7,045 nucleotides of DNA from Clostridium sp. CAG:253 (lineage in GTDB: Bacteria > Bacillota > Clostridia > Lachnospirales > Lachnospiraceae), in the NCBI GenBank assembly GCA_000436755.1, contig FR887336.1, forward strand, positions 12,345 through 19,389, written 5' to 3'. The position numbers and the translations under genes are program-made. Below the pieces are notes generated by a model, which saw only the letters and a program-made list of their open reading frames with translations, was not told the DNA's origin and made no database searches. Below, piece after piece: positions 1 through 5,588 of the stretch (its first letter is position 1; every line of letters begins with the position of its first letter).

Positions 1-895
1 CGGCAGTTGCTCCGTCTGCCACTGCTGTTACTATCTGTCTGAGTGGTTTTGTTCTTATATCTCCTGCCGCATATATACCCTCACTGCTCGTCTTGCAGTC
101 CTCGCCGGCTTTTACATATCCCTTTTCATCCAAATCCACAAAATCTTTAAATATATCTGTTTGAGGATTCATTCCTACAGCTATAAACACTGCCGATACT
201 CCAAGTTCTTTTTCCTCACCTGTTTTGTTCTGAACAAGCTGTACTGATGTTACTTTTTTGTCACCTTTTATTTCTTTTATTTCATAAAACGGAAGTATCT
301 CTATATTTGCTGTTTCCTTTACTTTCTGCTGGATATTTACTGCTGCCCTGAACTCATCTCTCCTGTGAATTATATAAACTTTTTCACATAATGATGAAAG
401 ATGGAGTGCATCTTCAAAAGCAACATCCCCACCGCCTGCTACAGCAGTTACTTTATTCCTGAAAAATGCTCCGTCACATGTTGCACAATATGAAACTCCC
501 ATTCCCATAAATTCTTCTTCACCTGCTGCACCAAGTTTTCTGTGTGACGCTCCTGTTGCAGCTATAATTGTCTTTGTCTCAATAGCTTCACCCTTGTCAA
601 GCATAACTTTATATGCTTTTTTTCCTTCTGAATCTGTAATTTCTTCTATTTTTAATACCTCATCATCTATAAACTCTGCTTCAAGCTTATCCGCATGTTC
701 TCTAAATCTGTTCCCCAATGAAAATCCATCAATCTCAGGCAGTCCAAGGTAATTGTCAATCCTCTCTGTTGTAATTATCTGACCTCCACTGTATCCTGCC
801 TTTTCGATTACTACCACATCAAGTTTTGCTCTTTTTGCATATATTGCTGCTGAAAGACCTGCCGGTCCGCTTCCTATGATAACTAAATCTCGCAT
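1..895 (-). CDS. trxB: Thioredoxin reductase (NADPH), C-terminus cut by window edge
   Basis: FAD- and NADPH-dependent disulfide reductase that transfers electrons from NADPH to thioredoxins in the cytoplasm. The 298 codons present show the family plan: an N-terminal FAD-binding GSGPAG at residues 8-13, the redox pair CATC at 137-140 followed by DGAFF, the NADPH motif GGGDVA at about 154-159, HRRDEFRA at 177-184 (2'-phosphate recognition, so NADPH rather than ferredoxin is the likely donor), and a C-terminal AAGD...RQIVTAVADGATA segment. Usual length is about 305-315 residues, so only about 10 residues should be missing beyond position 1. The ATG at 893-895 follows GGAGGA with a short spacer and gives the family-typical start MRDLVIIGSGPAG. 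It lies 21 bp downstream of the AlbA_2 regulator gene with no terminator between, so cotranscription is likely. Its natural partner could be the unusual thioredoxin-like protein of the sulfur operon. That link is inference. Confidence 0.96.
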   Translation of the reverse strand, partial: MRDLVIIGSGPAGLSAAIYAKRAKLDVVVIEKAGYSGGQIITTERIDNYLGLPEIDGFSLGNRFREHADKLEAEFIDDEVLKIEEITDSEGKKAYKVMLDKGEAIETKTIIAATGASHRKLGAAGEEEFMGMGVSYCATCDGAFFRNKVTAVAGGGDVAFEDALHLSSLCEKVYIIHRRDEFRAAVNIQQKVKETANIEILPFYEIKEIKGDKKVTSVQLVQNKTGEEKELGVSAVFIAVGMNPQTDIFKDFVDLDEKGYVKAGEDCKTSSEGIYAAGDIRTKPLRQIVTAVADGATA

Positions 896-916
896 ATTTC
901 CTCCAATTAAATAAAA

Positions 917-2359
917 TTATTTTAAAGTAACCATTTCAGGTTTAGTTCTGTAAAACATTGCTCTTGAAACCTTATTCTTTTCTAGATACCCGTTTGTTTC
1001 CAAATTTCCAATTACTTTTTTTCTTAAATATGTTGAATCACTAATTCCAAGATACTCTGCTATATCTGAAACTTTGTGTGATTTATAATAACAATATGAC
1101 AACACTTTCTCATCAAACTCTGTGCCATTCGGGACAGGAACAAACACTAATGCCGGTATGTTACTATTTTCCAAGCCGGCATCATAAGTCAAATCCGGGA
1201 GTACAAGTGTAAAATGGTCTGATGAAGAATATACATATGGTTTATGCTTTTCATCTGCGTCTGTATATTCTTCTATTATTTTATCAAATCCCGTTCCTAC
1301 TGCCTCCATAACATTACATGCTACAAGCACACCTGTTATAAGCTCATTTCTTCTTTTTGAATTTATTCCTGATAAATCATATGTTTTTCCGATTTTTTCT
1401 CCCCTATAAAATCCTCCGGGTGATGAAATTTCAAGCCTGTCCTTAAACATATCTATCTGAATTTGTGTTCCATCAAGAAAATAGTCACGATGTGCAACCG
1501 CATTTATAACTCCTTCAAATAGTGCTCTTTTTGGATATGCATCTATGTTTTTTCTTCCATCCTCAAGTTTAATCAATGAATGATTCATTCTTTGATTAAT
1601 AAAATCTATAATGTATTCAATTGATGCTATTAAATTTCCGTTAAAACGGTTTATGGTCACAATTCTCTCGCTGCCTTTAGTAAAACCTGAAAATACAGAG
1701 CATAGTACTTCCGTCTTTTTTCCATCATAATCATCCAAAAATAATATTGCACCATTAAGAAGATAACCATTTTCATTATAAAAACCAAGTGACTGTAACG
1801 CTTTTTCTTTCAGTATCTTTCCGTCATTGTGCTCGGAATAAAACTTCCGTAAATCTGAAATTTTTGACGAATCATATTTTTCATTCGAAACAAGAATATC
1901 ATACTGTGTATTTTTACTCTTCACACTCATTTCTATTATTTCTTCATATGTCGCACCATTTGTAAAACCGTCACGCCTCATAAAAATAGCCGGGATATTT
2001 CTATATTTTAAAATCACAGGTTTTACAGCAGATTCAGGAATTTTGACTTTTATAATAAATCTTTCACTACTTCTTATTTCATATCTAATAAAAGAAATAT
2101 TCATCTGTGGTCTTGGCACCAAATGTTCATTTACCTGATTGTTAAAATAATTTCTCTCATTGTCAGCAGTTTTTCTGTCAAAGCCTATCAACTTATTAGT
2201 TTTGTCCTCAACTCCTATATAAAACTCACCACCCGATGCATTAGCAAAGCCCGCTATACTTTTAAGCCACCCTACAACATCTTCTCTATTTAAAACGCTT
2301 TTACATTCAAGTTTGTCACTTTCTATCTGTAATCCCTCAACAATTTCATCCAAATACAA
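917..2359 (-). CDS. AlbA_2 (Schlafen-like) / GHKL-ATPase-like putative transcriptional regulator
   Basis: Cytoplasmic protein of the COG2865 type, commonly annotated as ATP-binding protein or putative transcriptional regulator; the substrate and signal are unknown. The N-terminal AlbA_2 domain covers about residues 8-140 (ESDKLECKS near the start, FANASGGEFYIGVED at 38-52, RRDGFTNGAT at 128-137). A GHKL/HATPase_c_4-like module covers about 275-390 (NAVAHRDY at 286-293, ISSPGGF at 311-317, RNELI at 337-341, GTGFDKI at 355-361). A winged helix is at about 418-472 (VSDIAEYLGIS then DSTYLRKKVIGNL). The start is a TTG at 2357-2359 preceded by GAGGTG with a 5-nt spacer; a second TTG two codons in (2351-2353) is an alternative, and no early ATG exists. 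The 480-residue length is normal for the family. The gene follows an 11-bp repeat array holding its apparent promoter and precedes trxB. Autoregulation, and possibly control of trxB, is inferred from this position only. Confidence 0.85.
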   Translation of the reverse strand: MYLDEIVEGLQIESDKLECKSVLNREDVVGWLKSIAGFANASGGEFYIGVEDKTNKLIGFDRKTADNERNYFNNQVNEHLVPRPQMNISFIRYEIRSSERFIIKVKIPESAVKPVILKYRNIPAIFMRRDGFTNGATYEEIIEMSVKSKNTQYDILVSNEKYDSSKISDLRKFYSEHNDGKILKEKALQSLGFYNENGYLLNGAILFLDDYDGKKTEVLCSVFSGFTKGSERIVTINRFNGNLIASIEYIIDFINQRMNHSLIKLEDGRKNIDAYPKRALFEGVINAVAHRDYFLDGTQIQIDMFKDRLEISSPGGFYRGEKIGKTYDLSGINSKRRNELITGVLVACNVMEAVGTGFDKIIEEYTDADEKHKPYVYSSSDHFTLVLPDLTYDAGLENSNIPALVFVPVPNGTEFDEKVLSYCYYKSHKVSDIAEYLGISDSTYLRKKVIGNLETNGYLEKNKVSRAMFYRTKPEMVTLK

Positions 2360-2393
2360 ACAATCACCTCACTCATACCTCTTTTATTACTCC

Positions 2394-2470
2394 ACTTCAA
2401 TGTAATTTCAATTTTACTTCAATGTCACTTCAATGTCAACTTCAATATCACTTCAAACAAACTTCCATTT
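2394..2470. repeat. Array of about seven 11-bp direct repeats (iteron-like operator)
   Basis: On the plus strand, units resembling ACTTCAATGTC start at 2394, 2405 (degenerate, ATTTCAATTT), 2416, 2427, 2439, 2450 (ACTTCAAACA) and 2461 (ACTTCCATTT). The steps are 11, 11, 11, 12, 11 and 11 bp, about one helical turn each, so all copies face one side of the DNA. Units at 2394, 2416 and 2427 share an identical 10-base core. On the minus strand the unit reads GACATTGAAGT. The array sits directly before the AlbA_2 regulator gene and overlaps its promoter, as expected of an operator for a multimeric binder. Confidence 0.85.
2411..2439 (-). promoter_or_regulatory. Sigma-A type promoter embedded in repeat array, for the AlbA_2 regulator
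   Basis: On the minus strand, TTGACA (2434-2439) is followed by a 17-bp spacer and TAAAAT (2411-2416), close to the vegetative consensus. Transcription would start near 2404, leaving a leader of about 45 nt before the TTG start codon at 2359. The -35 box, spacer and -10 box are all made of repeat units. The TTGACA hexamer arises where the repeat step is 12 bp instead of 11: one extra base turns GTGACA into TTGACA. Confidence 0.7.
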
Positions 2471-2489
2471 AATTTGAACTAAATGAAGT
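2461..2489. repeat. Inverted copy closing the repeat array
   Basis: The last direct unit, ACTTCCATTT (2461-2470), is mirrored by AAATGAAGT (2481-2489), the reverse complement of ACTTCATTT; the two match apart from one inserted C. Ten bases separate them. On the minus strand this lies upstream of the promoter -35 box, so it is not in the transcript predicted from that promoter. It is better read as an opposite-facing binding half-site than as an RNA hairpin, but the match is short in AT-rich DNA. Confidence 0.45.
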
Positions 2490-2523
2490 ATTCCACATAT
2501 CAGCTTTCTCTATACCAATAATC

Positions 2524-2554
2524 AAAAAGAGGCTGCATATTATACAGTCTCTTT
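2524..2554 (-). terminator. Intrinsic terminator of the sulfur-carrier operon
   Basis: In minus-strand sense, AAAGAG-A-CTG (from 2554) pairs with CAG-C-CTCTTT (to 2526) around a short AT-rich loop, with one A/C mismatch. The stem runs directly into a T-run (2524-2528). It starts 8 bp after the hcyD stop codon, so it ends the seven-gene unit and separates it from the AlbA_2 regulator/trxB unit. Confidence 0.75.
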
Positions 2555-2562
2555 CGCTCAGT

Positions 2563-2979
2563 CTACTCTGTAATCTTAATTTCTTCTATAGTCACATTTT
2601 TTTCTTCATCAATTATAAATGCTTTGAGAACAGGATTTTCTCTGTCCATCAAAGATAAGATAAGATAATTGACTTTTGAATCATATGCAAGTCTTTTGTC
2701 TTCCTCAGATGGTCTTGATGGTGATTCCGGATGTGAATGGAAATTTCCAAGCAATTCAAGTCCGTTCTGACGCATATCTTTTACAGCCTGAAGCTGCTCT
2801 TTTGGATCCATTGAAAAATGTTCATTACTATGGTCGATATTTGTAAGAAGATACACCTTCTTGATATATTTGTCATTGCCTTCCTTTGTTCCTCCGATAA
2901 GACCACAAGCCTCATCAGGAAGTCCGGCTTCACAATGTTTTAAAATCTTGTCATAATCATTTTTTGTTAAAAAAAGCAT
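2563..2979 (-). CDS. hcyD: JAMM/MPN+ zinc metallopeptidase for sulfur-carrier processing (HcyD-like)
   Basis: M67-family zinc peptidase acting at the C-terminus of a beta-grasp sulfur carrier. In the Wolinella succinogenes pathway the equivalent enzyme trims the carrier to expose Gly-Gly and later releases homocysteine from it; Mycobacterium Mec+ does the same for CysO-cysteine. The full JAMM motif is present: Glu23 in LPDEACGLIGG, His81 and His83 in FHSHP, Ser91 and Asp94 in the SEED stretch, with the canonical HxHP-x6-SxxD spacing. The FSMDP segment at 56-60 resembles that of carrier-processing family members. At 138 residues it is a stand-alone MPN domain with no signal peptide, so cytoplasmic. 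The ATG at 2977-2979 follows GCAGGGGAAT and lies 14 bp after hcyF. It is the last gene of the operon, before the terminator. Activity on the adjacent GGG-Ser-Phe carrier is inferred from context. Confidence 0.88.
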   Translation of the reverse strand: MLFLTKNDYDKILKHCEAGLPDEACGLIGGTKEGNDKYIKKVYLLTNIDHSNEHFSMDPKEQLQAVKDMRQNGLELLGNFHSHPESPSRPSEEDKRLAYDSKVNYLILSLMDRENPVLKAFIIDEEKNVTIEEIKITE

Positions 2980-2993
2980 ATTCCCCTGCCTTT

Positions 2994-3800
2994 CTATTTA
3001 CCGTCACATTCTGCCTGCTCATAATCAATAAGCTCTGTGATTGTAGGATGGTCACCGCAGATTGCACATTTACCGTCAGCTTTTGGAAGCTTAACTGTTC
3101 TAAACTGCATTGTAAGTGCATCGTATGTAAGAAGCTTTCCTACGAGAAGGTCACCTACGCCGATGATGTATTTGATTGCCTCCATTGCCTGAAGACTTCC
3201 GATAACACCACCCATAGCACCGATAACACCAGCCTGCTTACATGTTGGAACAGCATCCTTTGGAGGTGGATTTTTGAATACACAACGGTAGCATGGTCCT
3301 TCTCCCGGAACATAGGTCATGAGCTGACCTTTAAATCTGATAATTCCTGCATGTGAGAACGGTTTCTTTGCCATTACACAAGCATCATTTATAAGGAATT
3401 TTGCCGGGAAATTATCTGTTCCGTCAATGATAAAGTCATAATCTTTTATAAGATCCATGATGTTTTCTGATGTTACAAATGTACGATATGTATTTACTGT
3501 AACATCCGGGTTCATAGCATTGATTGTCTCTTTTGCAGACTTAACTTTCGCTTTGCCTACATCAGCAGTTCCATGAATTATCTGACGCTGAAGGTTTGAA
3601 AGGTCAACCTCATCAGCATCTGCAATACCGATAGTACCAACACCTGCTGCTGCAAGATACATTGCGGCAGGAGCTCCAAGTCCGCCGGCACCAATGATAA
3701 GTACCTTGCTGTTTAATAATTTTTTCTGTCCTTTAACGCCCACTTCCTGCAATATAATATGTCTTGAGTAGCGTTCCATCTGTTCATTAGTAAATGCCAT
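2994..3800 (-). CDS. hcyF: ThiF/MoeB/HesA-family E1-like adenylyltransferase (HcyF-like)
   Basis: ATP-dependent enzyme that adenylates the C-terminal glycine of a ThiS/MoaD-type carrier, preparing it for sulfide attack. Visible features: the RYSRHIILQEVG leader of the MoeB/ThiF family, nucleotide-binding GAGGLG at 37-42, acidic DADEVDLSNLQRQ at 61-73 with the conserved Arg72, catalytic-type Asp129 in GTDN, zinc ligand pairs CYRC (Cys170, Cys173) and CAIC (Cys245, Cys248), and the family's conserved cysteine Cys187 in PTCKQAGVIG. There is no C-terminal rhodanese domain, unlike MoeZ-type proteins, and 268 residues is a normal single-domain length. The ATG at 3798-3800 shares its A with the TAA stop of the carrier gene (TAATG), and its Shine-Dalgarno lies inside the carrier's Gly codons, so translation is coupled. 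No thiG, thiH or molybdopterin genes are nearby, which favours the homocysteine pathway over ThiF or MoeB roles. Confidence 0.9.
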   Translation of the reverse strand: MAFTNEQMERYSRHIILQEVGVKGQKKLLNSKVLIIGAGGLGAPAAMYLAAAGVGTIGIADADEVDLSNLQRQIIHGTADVGKAKVKSAKETINAMNPDVTVNTYRTFVTSENIMDLIKDYDFIIDGTDNFPAKFLINDACVMAKKPFSHAGIIRFKGQLMTYVPGEGPCYRCVFKNPPPKDAVPTCKQAGVIGAMGGVIGSLQAMEAIKYIIGVGDLLVGKLLTYDALTMQFRTVKLPKADGKCAICGDHPTITELIDYEQAECDGK

Positions 3801-4009
3801 TAGAAGCTTCCTCCTCCCATGAAATAAAGAAATTCGATAGAATCTCCTTCTTTAACTGTTGTTGTATCGAATGTGTCTTTATCAACAAAATCATCATTTA
3901 ATGAAACTGTTACATAAAGTGGATTTTCTACCTTCTCAGTTTCAATAATCTGTGCAATAGTTGTTCCCTCTGCATATTCTTTCTTCTCGCCTGCTATTGT
4001 AATAGTCAT
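3800..4009 (-). CDS. hcyS: ThiS/MoaD-like beta-grasp sulfur carrier with Ser-Phe tail after GGG (HcyS-like)
   Basis: Small ubiquitin-like carrier that holds sulfur as a C-terminal thiocarboxylate. The 69 residues fit the ThiS fold: a strand-turn-strand start (MTITIAGEKKEY), a helix around TIAQIIETEKV, a VSLNDDFV segment, then EGDSIEFLYF leading to MGGG. Active ThiS proteins end exactly at GG or GGG. Here Ser68 and Phe69 follow Gly65-Gly67, so the precursor cannot be adenylated until trimmed, which fits the JAMM peptidase two genes downstream. The Wolinella carrier HcyS is likewise made with one extra C-terminal residue (Ala). The ATG at 4007-4009 follows AGGAGGATATTTAA. The stop overlaps the hcyF start by one base. 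A thiamine role is less likely because no other thiamine gene is present. Confidence 0.9.
   Translation of the reverse strand: MTITIAGEKKEYAEGTTIAQIIETEKVENPLYVTVSLNDDFVDKDTFDTTTVKEGDSIEFLYFMGGGSF
3809..3817 (-). promoter_or_regulatory. Shine-Dalgarno of hcyF embedded in the Gly-Gly-Gly codons of hcyS
   Basis: The three glycine codons are all GGA, giving GGAGGAGGA. Eight bases (the Ser and Phe codons plus TA of the stop) separate this from the hcyF ATG, an optimal spacing. The same nine bases thus encode the functional carrier terminus and the ribosome binding site of its activating enzyme. Confidence 0.85.
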
Positions 4010-4051
4010 TTTAAATATCCTCCTGCTTTTAATTTTTATTTTATATGTTTT

Positions 4052-4372
4052 TTACACTAATAAAGCACTAAGTTTTTCTTCTATCTCGGCTTTCTTTACA
4101 AGACCTCTTGTTCTGTCTTTTTCTTCTCCGCCTTTAAAAAATACAAGAGTTGGCGAAGCCATGACTTCATATTTTTCCATAAGTTCTTCATCAAAATTGA
4201 TGTTTACTTTTACAACTTTTGCTTTATCCTCGTAGTCATCCTCAATATCACCAAGAATAGGTGAAAGCTGTTTACACGGAATACATGAATCTGAGTAGAA
4301 ATCTACAATTACCGGAAGTTCTGATTGTAATACTTCCTTATCAAAATCATCTTTAGAAACTCTCTTTGCCAT
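4052..4372 (-). CDS. Thioredoxin-like protein with atypical SCIPC active site
   Basis: Cytoplasmic thioredoxin-fold protein of 106 residues, the usual thioredoxin length. It has the buried aspartate (Asp24 in IVDFYSDS), a redox pair in SCIPC (Cys30, Cys33) where classic thioredoxin has WCGPC, the cis-proline loop ASPT (Pro74) and the later GG turn (81-82) of FFKGGEE. The missing tryptophan and the Ile in place of Gly suggest a changed redox potential or partner. The ATG at 4370-4372 is chosen over an upstream in-frame ATG at 4423 because AGGAGG lies 7 nt before it and the residues before it are not thioredoxin-like. Its place between the TusA-like gene and hcyS suggests reduction of persulfides or disulfides in the sulfur relay, or electron supply to the sulfite reductase. 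That role is inferred. It could be a substrate of the TrxB encoded at the left edge. Confidence 0.88.
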   Translation of the reverse strand: MAKRVSKDDFDKEVLQSELPVIVDFYSDSCIPCKQLSPILGDIEDDYEDKAKVVKVNINFDEELMEKYEVMASPTLVFFKGGEEKDRTRGLVKKAEIEEKLSALLV

Positions 4373-4379
4373 TACTCGC

Positions 4380-4385
4380 CCTCCT
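4380..4385 (-). promoter_or_regulatory. Ribosome binding site deciding the thioredoxin-like start
   Basis: AGGAGG sits 7 nt before the ATG at 4370-4372. The alternative ATG at 4421-4423 has no comparable site just before it and would add 17 residues unlike any thioredoxin N-terminus. Confidence 0.8.
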
Positions 4386-4432
4386 GTTTTTAATTGATAT
4401 GCTGTTTTCAAATGACATACCACTTTTTATTT

Positions 4433-4678
4433 TTATTCTTCAACCTTTTTAACAATAAGGTCATATGTTCCATTTTCATTGTCAATAAGTTTAAGAATCT
4501 GCTGTCCCTCTTCCTTAAAACTTCTTGGAACGTTCTGAACCGGCTCACCATCATTCATAGTAACGGCAAGCACCTGTCCTACTTCGATTTCTTCCATTGC
4601 CACTTTTGCCTTAACAAATGTCATAGGGCAGACAACATCAGTAATATCTACTCTCTCATCAATTTCAAAATCAGCCAT
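4433..4678 (-). CDS. TusA-family sulfurtransferase-like protein
   Basis: Small cytoplasmic protein of 81 residues with the TusA/SirA/YedF fold. The family pattern is clear: a first strand, then DITDVVCPMTFVKAKVAMEE with the conserved Cys17-Pro18 at the start of a helix, EVGQVLAVTMNDGEPVQNVPRSFKEEGQ with the usual VxxxPRSFxxEGH-like region, and a final strand ending in LIVKKVEE. The usual CPxP motif is CPMT here, so the second proline is replaced by threonine. TusA proteins pass persulfide sulfur from one protein to another through this cysteine. In this operon it could accept or buffer sulfur between the sulfite reductase and the carrier; that is inference. The ATG at 4676-4678 follows AAAGGAGG, which lies inside the sulfite reductase coding sequence, and the two genes overlap by 8 bp. 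Confidence 0.87.
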   Translation of the reverse strand: MADFEIDERVDITDVVCPMTFVKAKVAMEEIEVGQVLAVTMNDGEPVQNVPRSFKEEGQQILKLIDNENGTYDLIVKKVEE

Positions 4679-5531
4679 TATATGCCTCCTTTATAACCTT
4701 TTCAAATTTATCTAATCCTACTCTGTCCAAAGTAAATTTAAATCTCTCACTTGGTTTCGCATTATCATCAAAGAACTGAATAGCCGCATCTGTAATTCTG
4801 AAAAGCTGCTCTTCTGATTCAACAACAGGAAGTAATTCCTTTCCCTTAACAATCTGATTTCCAAACAAGCCGCCAAATGATACAAGATATCCTGTCTTGA
4901 CATCCCATGCGTCAGTAGGACAGGCTTTGGCACAACGGCCGCAGTAGTTACATTTTGACTCTTCAACTTTAACTATGCCATCAGCTATAGTGATAGCACC
5001 CTCTCTACAGGCTTTCTCACATACTCCACAATTTATGCATGCATCCTGTTTCCAGTCAACGATTGCAGCTCCCTTAATTCCTACATCATTTTCCTCTGCC
5101 TTAAGACAGTTGTTCTGACAACCTGTTACACCAAATTTAAATTTATGTGGAAGCTCTCTTGCATAATATCTGCTGTCAAGTTTCTTTGCTATATCATAAG
5201 AATCAATGTTGCCACCCGGACAAATCTGATTTCCCTGACAGGCTGTAATAGTACGAACTCTTGGTCCACATACACCCGGCTTACATCCGCCCTTTGCAAG
5301 TTCTTCTTTAACTTCATCTACATTTTCAAGTTTGATAAATGGAATTTCAACACTCTGTCTTGATGTAAGATGTACATGTCCGTCTCCATATTTCTCAGCT
5401 ACTTCAGCAATCTTTATAAGATTTTCTGCTGTAAGATTTCCACCTACAACCTGTAATCTGAGTGAAAAATTATTCTTCTGTTTCTGACGCATAAATCCGC
5501 CTTTTTTTAATGCTGCATAATCAACTGCCAT
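4671..5531 (-). CDS. Compact siroheme [4Fe-4S] sulfite reductase with two ferredoxin clusters (AsrC-like)
   Basis: Reduces sulfite to sulfide using a coupled siroheme-[4Fe-4S] centre. In order: an N-terminal ferredoxin-like half-domain with HLTSRQ (55-60), the siroheme/cluster ligands Cys98-x5-Cys104 in ACQGNQICPGG and Cys138-x3-Cys142 in GCQNNC, two 4Fe-4S ferredoxin motifs (Cys165, 168, 171, 175 and Cys194, 197, 200, 204), then a C-terminal part without recognised motifs. Insertion of the ferredoxin module after the siroheme ligands is the layout of anaerobic sulfite reductase subunit C and related small reductases. No AsrA or AsrB electron-input subunit is present, so electrons probably come from ferredoxin or another donor. 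Start ATG 5529-5531 follows AAGGAGGAAAAT. In the Wolinella pathway a sulfite reductase (Sir) supplies sulfide for the carrier thiocarboxylate, and this gene is placed to do the same. Nitrite as substrate cannot be excluded from sequence. Confidence 0.88.
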   Translation of the reverse strand: MAVDYAALKKGGFMRQKQKNNFSLRLQVVGGNLTAENLIKIAEVAEKYGDGHVHLTSRQSVEIPFIKLENVDEVKEELAKGGCKPGVCGPRVRTITACQGNQICPGGNIDSYDIAKKLDSRYYARELPHKFKFGVTGCQNNCLKAEENDVGIKGAAIVDWKQDACINCGVCEKACREGAITIADGIVKVEESKCNYCGRCAKACPTDAWDVKTGYLVSFGGLFGNQIVKGKELLPVVESEEQLFRITDAAIQFFDDNAKPSERFKFTLDRVGLDKFEKVIKEAYNG

Positions 5532-5546
5532 ATTTTCCTCCTTGTT

Positions 5547-5575
5547 TGCGAAACATTTATATAAGAAGTTTCACA
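5547..5575 (-). other. Stem-loop between metY and the sulfite reductase gene
   Basis: In the 57-bp gap, minus-strand TGTGAAAC (from 5575) pairs with GTTTCGCA (to 5547), an 8-bp stem with one G-U pair and a 13-nt AU-rich loop. No T-run follows, so it is not an intrinsic terminator. It could be a processing or stability element setting different expression of metY and the downstream genes. Confidence 0.4.
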
Positions 5576-5588
5576 TTTGATGGTATTT

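Noticed and set aside
2394..2470. Repeat array as a CRISPR
   Set aside because: Units are about 11 bp and contiguous with no unique spacers, and no cas genes are present.
2964..3356. Plus-strand open frames over hcyF, sir and metY (for example 2964-3356, 5145-5363, 6070-6459)
   Set aside because: They lie antisense to well-recognised genes, have no recognisable domains and no convincing ribosome binding sites.
2994..4009. Thiamine (ThiS/ThiF) or molybdopterin (MoaD/MoeB) biosynthesis
   Set aside because: No thiG, thiH, thiE, moaE or moaA is nearby; MetY, sulfite reductase and a JAMM peptidase fit the homocysteine pathway, and the carrier's tail needs a protease.
4373..4423. Longer start for the thioredoxin-like gene at 4423
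   Set aside because: No good ribosome binding site before it, and the 17 added residues are not thioredoxin-like; AGGAGG precedes the inner ATG.
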